A DNA stretch of 35,600 bases. Source: Sporichthyaceae bacterium. Lineage in GTDB: Bacteria; Actinomycetota; Actinomycetes; Sporichthyales; Sporichthyaceae. Under the pieces are notes generated by a model, which saw only the letters and a list, made by a program, of their open reading frames with translations, searched no databases and was not told the origin of the DNA. Below, piece after piece: positions 13,922 to 20,100 of this stretch. Every line of letters begins with the position of its first letter. Position 1 is the first letter of the stretch. The stretch is from NCBI GenBank assembly GCA_036269075.1, contig DATASX010000056.1, positions 1 to 35,600 of the forward strand, read 5' to 3'. A program made the position numbers and the translations under genes.

Positions 13922-14371
13922 ATGATCCGTCCCGTCGTAACCGTCGTGCGTATTCGACGAATCACTGCCGTGGCGGCCCTCATCGTGGGCGCCGCGACCG
14001 TTGTGGTTCCGGCCGTCCCGGCCGACGCCGCACAGGCGCGACCGACCGACCTCACCGTGGTCTACCGGTCCGCGCCGGATGCTCCCGCCCAGTTCATGCA
14101 CCTGCAGTGCAACCCTTCCGGCGGCGACCAACCACGGGCCGCGGAGGCCTGCTCGGCACTGGCTTCCGCTCAGGCCGGCGGCCGCAACCCGTTCCAGGCG
14201 CCCAGCGCCGATCGCGTCTGCGCGGTCGAGTACGACGGACCGCAGACGGCGCGGGTGGTGGGCCGCTGGGGTGGTGAGCCGGTGGACTCGAGCTTCAGCC
14301 GCACGAACGAGTGCGAGAACGCCCGCTGGAAGATGATCGAGCCGGTGCTGGAGCCGGCTCGGACCAGCTGA
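13922..14371 (+). CDS. Secreted subtilisin-inhibitor-like (SSI) protein
   Basis: 149-aa secreted protein of the Streptomyces subtilisin inhibitor family. A signal peptide (about 1-37, ending AVPADA) leads to a mature domain with the four family cysteines C63, C77, C100 and C131 (pairs expected C63-C77 and C100-C131). The typical LQCNPSGG, EACSAL and YD...GRWGG...NEC segments are present. In SSI the reactive site is CPMVYDP with P1 = Met; here it is CAVEYDG, giving P1 = V102 and P1' = E103 with the P2 proline lost. Classical subtilisin inhibition is therefore doubtful. Divergent from the glycerophosphodiesterase; GTTGT-ACG-ACAAC lies in the shared promoter region. Confidence 0.85.
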   Translation: MIRPVVTVVRIRRITAVAALIVGAATVVVPAVPADAAQARPTDLTVVYRSAPDAPAQFMHLQCNPSGGDQPRAAEACSALASAQAGGRNPFQAPSADRVCAVEYDGPQTARVVGRWGGEPVDSSFSRTNECENARWKMIEPVLEPARTS

Positions 14372-14386
14372 GGCAGGCCACGAACT

Positions 14387-14435
14387 CCGACGCCCGGCCC
14401 GGCAAACATGGGGGGCCACCGGGGCCGGGCGTCGG
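14387..14435. terminator. Strong bidirectional terminator, SSI / fpg
   Basis: Perfect 14-bp GC-rich inverted repeat (14387-14400 with 14422-14435) around a 21-nt loop, between convergent genes ending at 14371 and 14479. It is usable from both sides. Confidence 0.65.
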
Positions 14436-14447
14436 GTGGGCTTGATT

Positions 14448-14482
14448 CTGACGGACCGTCAGGACCGCTGACGGCCCGTCAC
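14448..14482. promoter_or_regulatory. Tandem palindromes TGACGGNCCGTCA
   Basis: CTGACGG-A-CCGTCAG (14448-14462) is a perfect palindrome. A second copy, CTGACGG-C-CCGTCAC (14468-14482), follows at exactly 20 bp. The form is that of TetR-family operators in actinobacteria, but the pair overlaps the fpg stop codon and no TetR gene is in the window. It may instead help termination. Confidence 0.4.
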
Positions 14483-15387
14483 TTCAACAGGCGGGACAGC
14501 CGACGGTCGGCCAACGGCTTGCCGCCGGTCTGGCAGGTCGGGCAGTACTGGAACGCGGAGTCGGCGAACGAGACCTCCCGCACCACGTCGCCGCAGACCG
14601 GGCACGGTTGGCCGGCGCGGCCGTGCACTCGCAGGCCGGCCTTCTTCTCCCCCTTGAGCTCGCTGGTCGCCAGGCCCTGCGCCCGCCCGATGGCGTCGGC
14701 CAGCATGGTCCGGATGACGCTGTGCAGCTGCGCCACCCCGGCCGCATCGAGGCTTGCCGCCGGCTTGAACGGCGACAGCTTCGCGGCGTGCAGGATCTCG
14801 TCGGAGTAGGCGTTCCCGATCCCCGCGATCAGCGTCTGGTCGCGCAGCACACCCTTGATCTGCGCCCGCCCCGCAGCGGTCAGGATCTCGGCCAGCACCT
14901 CGACGCTGAACCCGTCGGCCAACGGATCCGGGCCGAGCCGGGCCACGCCGGGCACCTGCGCCGGGTCGCGGACGCAGTGGACCGCGAGGCCCTTCTTGGT
15001 GCCGGCCTCGGTCAGGTCGAAACCGCACGCCGCGTTGGGCGGGTCGGAGTCCACCGCGCCCAGCCGGACCCGCAACGCCAGCGGACCCTTGCCGGGCCGG
15101 GTCGGGCCGGCGGGCAGGTTCTCCCGCCACTGCAGCCAGCCCGCCCGCGCCAGGTGGACCACCAGGTGCAACGGCGCGTCGGCCGCAGTGCTGCCCCCGA
15201 CGCCCAGGTCGAGGAACTTGCCGTGGCGGGCGACCCCGGACACGAACAGGCCACTGAGCGCCGAGACCGGCGGGTCGAACGTCTTGAGCGCACTGATCGC
15301 GGCGACGTCGACACCGATCACGGCCCGGCCGACGGCGCGTTCGGTCAGCAGGCGCCGCAGCGCCTCGACCTCCGGCAGTTCAGGCAT
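14479..15387 (-). CDS. Fpg/Nei-family DNA glycosylase
   Basis: 302-aa base-excision repair enzyme that removes oxidised bases and cuts the resulting abasic site. The catalytic N-terminus PELPEVE (P2, E3) and the beta-hairpin lysine K57 (ARHGKFLDL) are intact. The helix-two-turn-helix reads QTLIAGIGNAYSDEIL. The zinc finger has C262, C265, C282 and C285. After the last cysteine comes QTGGKPLADRRLSRLLK, where classical Fpg ends QR; the arginine that inserts at the lesion is replaced. I recall this from an actinobacterial Fpg/Nei subgroup, so lesion preference may differ from MutM. DUF2993 starts upstream, 749 nt beyond this gene's start, and ends 12 nt from it, so the two form a likely operon. 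Confidence 0.9.
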   Translation of the reverse strand: MPELPEVEALRRLLTERAVGRAVIGVDVAAISALKTFDPPVSALSGLFVSGVARHGKFLDLGVGGSTAADAPLHLVVHLARAGWLQWRENLPAGPTRPGKGPLALRVRLGAVDSDPPNAACGFDLTEAGTKKGLAVHCVRDPAQVPGVARLGPDPLADGFSVEVLAEILTAAGRAQIKGVLRDQTLIAGIGNAYSDEILHAAKLSPFKPAASLDAAGVAQLHSVIRTMLADAIGRAQGLATSELKGEKKAGLRVHGRAGQPCPVCGDVVREVSFADSAFQYCPTCQTGGKPLADRRLSRLLK

Positions 15388-15399
15388 GCAGCCAGGATG

Positions 15400-16137
15400 T
15401 CAGCCGCCGGCACAACCTGCGGCGGCCAGCGAAACGTCGTGGCCGGCGAAGGTGAAGGCCAACCCGTCCGGCCGCGGGTCCAGGCTCACCGCGAGGCCGT
15501 CGGGGATCTGCCGCAGCTGGATGCGCATGGGCGGGAGCCCACTCAGGTCGGTGCTGGACGACCCGAAGCCGGTGGTGGTCGAGGCCGAGACCGGCGAGAC
15601 GACCAACGTGCTGCCCTCGATGCGCGGTGCCGCGGCGGCGGTGAAGCCGAACGGGCCCAACCCCCCGCTGACCGTGACCTGCCCGGGCTCGCCGGCGGCG
15701 ATCCGCAGGGGGGCGACCGCCGCGCTCAGGTCGTCGTAGCTGAGGAGGCCGTCGCCGGAGACCGACGAGACCGCCACTCCCCCGGACTTGCGCCGCACCC
15801 CGGTGAGCACTGCGTCGACGTGCGTGATCCGCACCTTGCAGGCGGTTGCGCCCACCACGTCCACCCGGAGGCGCGAGAGCCGGCCGGAGAGCAACTGGGT
15901 GAGGAACGGCGTCCCATCCAGGTGCACGCTGGGCCGGGCGGCGGTGTGCAACTGGTCCTGCATGCGATCGGCGGTCAGCCGCTGCACGACCTGACGCGAC
16001 GTCACATCCGCCACCGGTAGGCCGATCAGCACCAGGGCGGCGCCGCTGACGAGCAACGTCCGCCGACGCGGTCGGCGTGGGCGCCAGCGTTTGCGCGCCG
16101 CCGGGGCCAGGCCCGGCGCGGTCGTGGGTTCGGCCAT
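15400..16137 (-). CDS. DUF2993 (LmeA-like) membrane-anchored protein
   Basis: 245-aa protein with a basic N-terminus, one membrane helix (about 27-44) and a periplasm-side beta-rich domain. The pattern RQVVQRLTADRM...LHTAARPSVHLDGTPFLTQLLSG (key residues P, V, G, P, F, L, T, Q) and RLRVDVVGAT is typical of DUF2993. The mycobacterial member LmeA binds phospholipid and is needed for lipomannan elongation; that role is not shown here. Four cysteines are seen, none in a lipobox. ATG 16137 is chosen because TACTCT, a leaderless -10, ends 6 nt upstream. A frame start further upstream (16215) would run through that promoter. Confidence 0.8.
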   Translation of the reverse strand: MAEPTTAPGLAPAARKRWRPRRPRRRTLLVSGAALVLIGLPVADVTSRQVVQRLTADRMQDQLHTAARPSVHLDGTPFLTQLLSGRLSRLRVDVVGATACKVRITHVDAVLTGVRRKSGGVAVSSVSGDGLLSYDDLSAAVAPLRIAAGEPGQVTVSGGLGPFGFTAAAAPRIEGSTLVVSPVSASTTTGFGSSSTDLSGLPPMRIQLRQIPDGLAVSLDPRPDGLAFTFAGHDVSLAAAGCAGG

Positions 16138-16143
16138 GGCCGA

Positions 16144-16160
16144 AGAGTACGACTTCGTAC
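16144..16160 (-). promoter_or_regulatory. Leaderless promoter and palindrome of DUF2993 gene
   Basis: TACTCT (minus strand, 16144-16149) ends 6 nt before ATG 16137. A perfect palindrome, GTACGA-CT-TCGTAC (16147-16160), overlaps it from the upstream side. A repressor bound there would block RNA polymerase. Confidence 0.5.
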
Positions 16161-16302
16161 ACCTTGAGCAAAAGCCCGTCCCCGAGGCACCCGCAAAACG
16201 TGAACGGCGTGTCATCAGCGCAGAGCGACATTCAGTGACGTACGGTTACCTTTCTCTTACCACCGCCGCCTGAGCCACCGTTTCCGAACCTGCGGGAACG
16301 GG

Positions 16303-16321
16303 CCGGTGACCTGTTCACCGG
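16303..16321. promoter_or_regulatory. Inverted repeat CCGGTGA / TCACCGG upstream of DUF427 gene
   Basis: Perfect 7-bp arms with a 5-nt spacer, 73 nt before the DUF427 start. It is an operator or leader hairpin candidate in an otherwise featureless 256-nt divergent gap (16138-16393). Confidence 0.35.
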
Positions 16322-16393
16322 ATCGGCACAGGGCGGTAACCAACCCCGAATATGTTGGCTCCGGCTGGATCTTGTGAACGTGGAAGGTGGGCC

Positions 16394-16753
16394 ATGACGA
16401 CGATCGAGTACGTCGCGCCCAGCCGGATCGCGGATCGTGGCAACCCCCGACCCGTGGTCCAGGCGGTATGGGCAGGCCAGGTGCTCGCGGCCTCGTGCCG
16501 CACCCTGCAGGTCAACGGGATCGTGTACTTCCCGCCGGAGGACGTCCGGCAGGAGTTCCTCACCGAGTCGACGACGAGCCGGGTCAGCCTGTCCTACGGG
16601 CAGGCCTGCCACCTGGATGTCACCGTCGGCGGACGCACCGAAGCGGCCGCCGCCTGGTACTGGCCGCCGCCTTCGCCGCTGGCCCGGCACCTGCCCGGCC
16701 ACATCGCCTTCGGCGGTGCCGAGATCGTTCGCGAGGCAGCAACGCTCGACTGA
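16394..16753 (+). CDS. DUF427 domain protein
   Basis: 119-aa small cytosolic beta-rich protein recognised as DUF427. The central region with VNGIVYFPPEDVRQEFLTES, a cysteine/YG segment (SLSYGQACHLDVTVGGRT) and WYWPPPSPLARHLPGHIAF is the family pattern. Biochemical role unknown. ATG 16394 is chosen because GGAAGG lies 7 nt upstream and the protein starts MTTIEYVAPSR; the open frame begins 14 codons earlier without a ribosome site. The deacetylase gene begins about 50 nt downstream on the same strand and may be co-transcribed. Confidence 0.75.
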   Translation: MTTIEYVAPSRIADRGNPRPVVQAVWAGQVLAASCRTLQVNGIVYFPPEDVRQEFLTESTTSRVSLSYGQACHLDVTVGGRTEAAAAWYWPPPSPLARHLPGHIAFGGAEIVREAATLD

Positions 16754-16768
16754 GACCAAAAGGTGAAT

Positions 16769-16793
16769 TATCGTCGATTTGCGACCGACGATA
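16769..16793 (+). promoter_or_regulatory. Inverted repeat TATCGTCG / CGACGATA before deacetylase
   Basis: Perfect 8-bp arms with a 9-nt loop, ending at the first base of the AGGGAG ribosome site of the deacetylase. It could be an operator or an RNA hairpin that limits ribosome access. Confidence 0.4.
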
Positions 16794-16804
16794 GGGAGCC
16801 GAAC

Positions 16805-17797
16805 TTGCGTGCACGCAAGCGAATCGCCACGGGCGGCGTGGTCTCCGCCGCCGTGGCCGCAGTGCTGCTCGCCGGCGCCGGAGCGGGCGCGGCCCCGTCG
16901 GGCGCCCCGCGCGCGATCGACTGTTCGGTCGCCAAGTGCGTCGCGCTGACCTTCGACGACGGTCCGGGTACGCAGATCCCGACGTTGCTGAACATGCTGA
17001 AGGCCGCGGGCGCGCACGCGACGTTCTTCGTCGTGGGCGAGATGGCGACGCAGCGGCCGGAGGCGCTGAAGCAGATCGCCGCGGCCGGCGACGAGATCGG
17101 CGACCACTCCTGGTCGCATCCGGACCTGAGGACGCTCAGTGACGACGACTTGCGCAGCCAGATCACCCGCACCGCGGACGTCGTCGAGGACGCGACCGGG
17201 ATCCGCCCGGAGTTGATGCGCCCGCCCTACGGGGACCTCAACCAACACGTGCGCCAGATCCTCGCCCAGCGCGACTGGCCGATCATCCTGTGGACGGTCG
17301 ATCCGGAGGACTGGAAGGACCGCAACTCCGACACGGTCTACGAGCGGGTCGTCTCCGGGACCAGGCCCGGCGCGATCGTGCTCATGCACGACATCCATCC
17401 GACCACCGTCGCCGCCGTCCCGCGGATCCTCGCCGCGCTGAAGCGCGAGGGCTACACGTTCGTGACGGTCTCGCAGCTCTACGGGCACGACCTCACGCCG
17501 GGAAAGACCTACAGCGGAAGGGTGCAGGCCGAACGCGAGCTAACACCGTCTCGCCGCGGAGATCCGACAGGCCAGCCAGAAGTTCGCCACGGCGCCACCG
17601 ATGGTCAGCAGCGCCCAGCCCCAGTAGCCGGTGGCCAGCAGGAAGCCGGTCAGGGCGATCAGCCAGGCCACGACCAGCAGGCGGACGACGATCACGCTGC
17701 GCGGGTACCGGCTGCAAAGGTTGGTCACCACACTGTCGAGAGTGACCCTGCCGCGCCGGTTGAGCAAGCGAACCCGCGCGATCCGACCGACGACTGA
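16805..17797 (+). CDS. Secreted polysaccharide deacetylase (NodB family)
   Basis: 330 aa as read. A signal peptide (MRARKRIATGGVV, hydrophobic to about 30) precedes a NodB domain with TFDDGPG (D51, D52), the metal ligands H101 and H105 in GDHSWSHPDL, RPPYG, WTVDPEDW and LMHDI. The enzyme would remove acetyl or similar groups from peptidoglycan or another polymer outside the membrane. Start: TTG 16805 has AGGGAG 6 nt upstream, whereas GTG 16763 has none; both are in frame. After about residue 246 (TYSGRVQAEREL) the last 85 residues read antisense through a small membrane protein and look non-native. A +1 shift at that point would meet TAA at once, so a late frameshift is likely. Confidence 0.85.
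   Translation: MRARKRIATGGVVSAAVAAVLLAGAGAGAAPSGAPRAIDCSVAKCVALTFDDGPGTQIPTLLNMLKAAGAHATFFVVGEMATQRPEALKQIAAAGDEIGDHSWSHPDLRTLSDDDLRSQITRTADVVEDATGIRPELMRPPYGDLNQHVRQILAQRDWPIILWTVDPEDWKDRNSDTVYERVVSGTRPGAIVLMHDIHPTTVAAVPRILAALKREGYTFVTVSQLYGHDLTPGKTYSGRVQAERELTPSRRGDPTGQPEVRHGATDGQQRPAPVAGGQQEAGQGDQPGHDQQADDDHAARVPAAKVGHHTVESDPAAPVEQANPRDPTDD
17540..17767 (-). CDS. Small two-TM membrane protein, antisense to deacetylase tail
   Basis: 75-aa protein with two membrane helices: VIVVRLLVVAWLIALTGFLL (about 25-44) and ALLTIGGAVANFWLACRI (about 52-69). It has a basic N-terminus and the positively charged end SAARRC. It lies wholly inside the coding frame of the deacetylase on the other strand. Its clean membrane pattern, compared with the low-complexity Q/D/P-rich opposite reading, makes it the likelier real gene in this stretch. 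Start uncertain: TTG 17767 as given, or a GTG about 14 codons later. Family not recognised. Confidence 0.55.
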   Translation of the reverse strand: MLNRRGRVTLDSVVTNLCSRYPRSVIVVRLLVVAWLIALTGFLLATGYWGWALLTIGGAVANFWLACRISAARRC

Positions 17798-17800
17798 CGG

Positions 17801-18127
17801 CTACCGGTCCTTCAGCAGCGGGCGCAACGAGTCGATGCGGTCGAAGCTCCACCAGAGGTAGTTCAGCGTCCCGCCCTCGCGCAGCGGGTGCAGGTCGGCC
17901 AGTTCGGGGTCCGAGCGGTAGGCGTCGAGGGCCGCCAGGTCCGGCCACTCCACCAGCACGATCGCGGCCCGCGCCGGGGTGGAGCCGGAGGCGATCTCCG
18001 CCCCGCGGTACCCCAACGCGACGACCTTCCCGCCGTAGCGACCGACCGCCTCCGGGGATCGCCGCGAGTAGGCCAGGTAGTCGTCGTTGTCGGCCAGGTC
18101 GAACAGGTTGAGTGCGTAGATCGTCAT
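17801..18127 (-). CDS. DUF1330-like dimeric alpha/beta barrel protein
   Basis: 108-aa ferredoxin-like-fold protein resembling DUF1330. It starts TIYALNLFDLADNDDYLAYSRRSPEAVGRYGGKVVALG (conserved Y, Y, P, G, G residues) and continues AAIVLVEWPDLAALDAYRSDPEL. Members form dimeric barrels; enzymatic role unassigned. The ATG at 18127 has no strong ribosome site. It is followed after 33 nt by the two-TM gene and preceded by the lipoprotein gene on the same strand, so a three-gene transcript is possible. Confidence 0.75.
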   Translation of the reverse strand: MTIYALNLFDLADNDDYLAYSRRSPEAVGRYGGKVVALGYRGAEIASGSTPARAAIVLVEWPDLAALDAYRSDPELADLHPLREGGTLNYLWWSFDRIDSLRPLLKDR

Positions 18128-18151
18128 GTGCCGGATTCTTGCCGAGGGCCG

Positions 18152-18709
18152 TCAGGGGTGGAAACGCTGCACCAGCGCGCCGGCCTGGCCGGTGCTGCTG
18201 TGCCGGATCGCGAAGATCGGCTGATGGCTGCGGGCGAACGCCGCCGGCAGGTCCCGCGCCGTCGAGGCGACCTCGGTGGGATTGTCGGTCTCGTCGATCA
18301 GCACGACCTCGGCGTCGTCGTCCACGTAGACGTGATGGACCCCGGACTGAACGATGTACTGGTAGTCGTCCGGCCCGCCGCAGTGCATCGTCGCGGGCTG
18401 ATAGGTGACGTAGGTCTGCCCGGCGGACGTGCTGATCGACGACACCGAGATGTAGGTGAAGTTCGCCGCCAACGCCGCGCAGGAACTGGCGTGGTCCAGC
18501 TCGTACCGCAGCGTCTGCGTGGCGCTCGGCCGAGCCGACGCCGGGGCCGAGGCGGACGAACTCGGAGCCGCCGATGCCGTCTCCATCGGCGTGGCACTCG
18601 CCGGCGCCAAGGCCGTCGGGACGGGAGTCGCCACCGGCCCACCGTCTGCCGCGGCGCCCGACCCACAACCGGCCAGCAGAAGGACCACCGCCATCGCGCA
18701 AACCCGCAT
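18152..18709 (-). CDS. Predicted lipoprotein, unknown function
   Basis: 185-aa lipoprotein. The signal peptide ends in the lipobox LAGC, with C15 to be lipidated. A low-complexity Ala/Ser/Pro/Thr linker (about 20-65) carries the globular part away from the membrane. The rest (TLRYELDHASSCAALAANFTYISV...HHVYVDDDAEVVLIDETDNPTEV) contains two further cysteines that may pair. I do not recognise the domain. ATG 18709 lies 6 nt after TAGGGT, a leaderless -10, with no ribosome site. Confidence 0.8.
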   Translation of the reverse strand: MRVCAMAVVLLLAGCGSGAAADGGPVATPVPTALAPASATPMETASAAPSSSASAPASARPSATQTLRYELDHASSCAALAANFTYISVSSISTSAGQTYVTYQPATMHCGGPDDYQYIVQSGVHHVYVDDDAEVVLIDETDNPTEVASTARDLPAAFARSHQPIFAIRHSSTGQAGALVQRFHP

Positions 18710-18715
18710 GCCCGG

Positions 18716-18721
18716 ACCCTA
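18716..18721 (-). promoter_or_regulatory. Leaderless -10 of lipoprotein gene
   Basis: TAGGGT on the minus strand fits TANNNT and ends 6 nt before ATG 18709. The palindrome GGCCGATCGGCC (18724-18735) lies just upstream in the -35 area. Confidence 0.45.
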
Positions 18722-18770
18722 TTGGCCGATCGGCCGGCCGAACGGGGCCCGCGGGTCGGGACATCACTCC

Positions 18771-18799
18771 TACTGGCGGGTAGCCTCTACTCGTGAGTA
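18771..18799 (+). promoter_or_regulatory. Tandem operators and -10 of the thiolase gene
   Basis: TACTGGCGGGTA (18771-18782) and TACTCGTGAGTA (18788-18799) share TACTNGYGRGTA with a 17-bp centre-to-centre spacing; the second is a perfect palindrome. A -10-like TAGCCT (18781-18786) sits between them, so a bound TetR-type repressor would cover the promoter and start point. The regulator is not encoded nearby. Confidence 0.5.
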
Positions 18800-18846
18800 A
18801 GTGACGGCGGCATCCAGCCGCGTTCCCGTACCTGGGGAGGAAGTCC

Positions 18847-20034
18847 GTGAGCTCTGAGATCTTCATCGTGTCCGGCGCCCGCACGCCGATCGGTTCGTTC
18901 GGCGGCTCGCTGTCCGGGCTGTCCCCGACCCGGCTCGGCTCGGTGGCTGCCCGCGCGGCCATCGAGCGCGCCGCCGTCGACGCGGCAGACGTCGAGCAGG
19001 CGGTCTTCGGTCAGGTCATCCCGACCGAGCCGACCGACCTCTACCTGGGTCGCACCGTCGCGGTGGCCGCCGGCCTGCCGGTCGAGGCACCGGCGCTGAC
19101 CGTCAACCGGTTGTGCGGATCCGGCGTCGAGGCCGTGGTGCAGGCCGCCCGGCTGATCGCTGCCGGCGAGGTCGAGCTCAGCCTGGCCGGCGGTTCCGAG
19201 GTGCTCTCCCGCTCCCCGCACGCCCTGCCGGCCATGCGTAACGGCAGCAAGCTCGGCGATTCCGCCGTCCAGGACTGGCTGCAGGGCACGCTCGCGGACC
19301 CGTTCGGCCACGGCGCGATGGGCGCGCTGTGCGACGCCCTCGGCGACAAGTACGACATCCCGCGCGAGCGGCAGGACGAGTACGCCTACGCCAGCCAGCG
19401 CAAGGCCCTGGCCGCGATCGCGGCTGGTCACTTCGTGGAGCAGATCGCGCCGGTCGAGGTACCGGACCGCCGGGGCATCCGGGTCTTCGACGTCGACGAG
19501 TACCCGAACGCGTCGACCGATCTGGAGAAGCTGGCCAAGCTGCGCCCGGTCTTCCGCGCGAACGGTGCGGTGACCGCCGGCAACTCCTCCGGTATCAACG
19601 ACGGTGCCGCTGCCGTGGTGCTCGCCTCCGGCGCCGAGGTGGCCCGTCGCGGGCTGACCCCGATGGCGCGGATCCTCTCGTGGGGCCACGCCGGTGTCGC
19701 GCCCGAACTGATGGGCATCGGCCCGGTCGACGCCGTCCCGCAGGCGCTGCGGCGAGCCGGCCTGACGTTGGGCGACATGGACATCGTCGAGTCCAACGAG
19801 GCTTTCGCCGTGCAGTCGTTGGCCGTGGCCGACCTGCTCGGCCTGGACCCTGAGCGCACCAACCCGAACGGTGGCGCCATCGCACTGGGCCACCCGCTCG
19901 GCGCCACCGGCACGATCATGATCGTCAAGGCCCTGTACGAGCTGCGTCGCACCAACAAGCGCCACGCCCTGGTGACCATGTGCATCGGCGGCGGCCAGGG
20001 CATCGCGATGGTGCTGGAGAACACCGCCGCGTAG
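18847..20034 (+). CDS. Acetyl-CoA acetyltransferase (thiolase)
   Basis: 395-aa thiolase. It condenses two acetyl-CoA to acetoacetyl-CoA or runs in reverse in fatty-acid breakdown; direction cannot be read from sequence. The nucleophile C90 is in VNRLCGSG. H349 lies in NGGAIALGHPLGATGT and the general base C379 in MCIGGGQG, so all catalytic residues are present. Length is normal for biosynthetic or degradative thiolases. The GTG start has an excellent GGAGGA ribosome site 6 nt upstream. It stands alone, with tandem palindromes in the promoter and a strong terminator after the gene. Near best match to the AtoB/PhaA-type group. Confidence 0.93.
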   Translation: MSSEIFIVSGARTPIGSFGGSLSGLSPTRLGSVAARAAIERAAVDAADVEQAVFGQVIPTEPTDLYLGRTVAVAAGLPVEAPALTVNRLCGSGVEAVVQAARLIAAGEVELSLAGGSEVLSRSPHALPAMRNGSKLGDSAVQDWLQGTLADPFGHGAMGALCDALGDKYDIPRERQDEYAYASQRKALAAIAAGHFVEQIAPVEVPDRRGIRVFDVDEYPNASTDLEKLAKLRPVFRANGAVTAGNSSGINDGAAAVVLASGAEVARRGLTPMARILSWGHAGVAPELMGIGPVDAVPQALRRAGLTLGDMDIVESNEAFAVQSLAVADLLGLDPERTNPNGGAIALGHPLGATGTIMIVKALYELRRTNKRHALVTMCIGGGQGIAMVLENTAA

Positions 20035-20049
20035 CCCACGGACACCGGC

Positions 20050-20085
20050 ACGCCCGGGTCGCGACCTGCGTCGCGGCCCGGGCGT
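20050..20085. terminator. Strong bidirectional terminator, thiolase / sulfotransferase
   Basis: 16-bp arms (20050-20065 and 20070-20085) pair with only one G-U wobble around the tetraloop CTGC. It lies between the convergent gene ends at 20034 and 20101. Confidence 0.75.
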
Positions 20086-20100
20086 TCCGCTCTCCGGTGC

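Noticed and set aside
18724-18735. Palindrome GGCCGATCGGCC as a specific operator
   Set aside because: Short GC palindromes of this type arise often in DNA of this composition. There is no second copy at a related promoter, so it is noted only as context.
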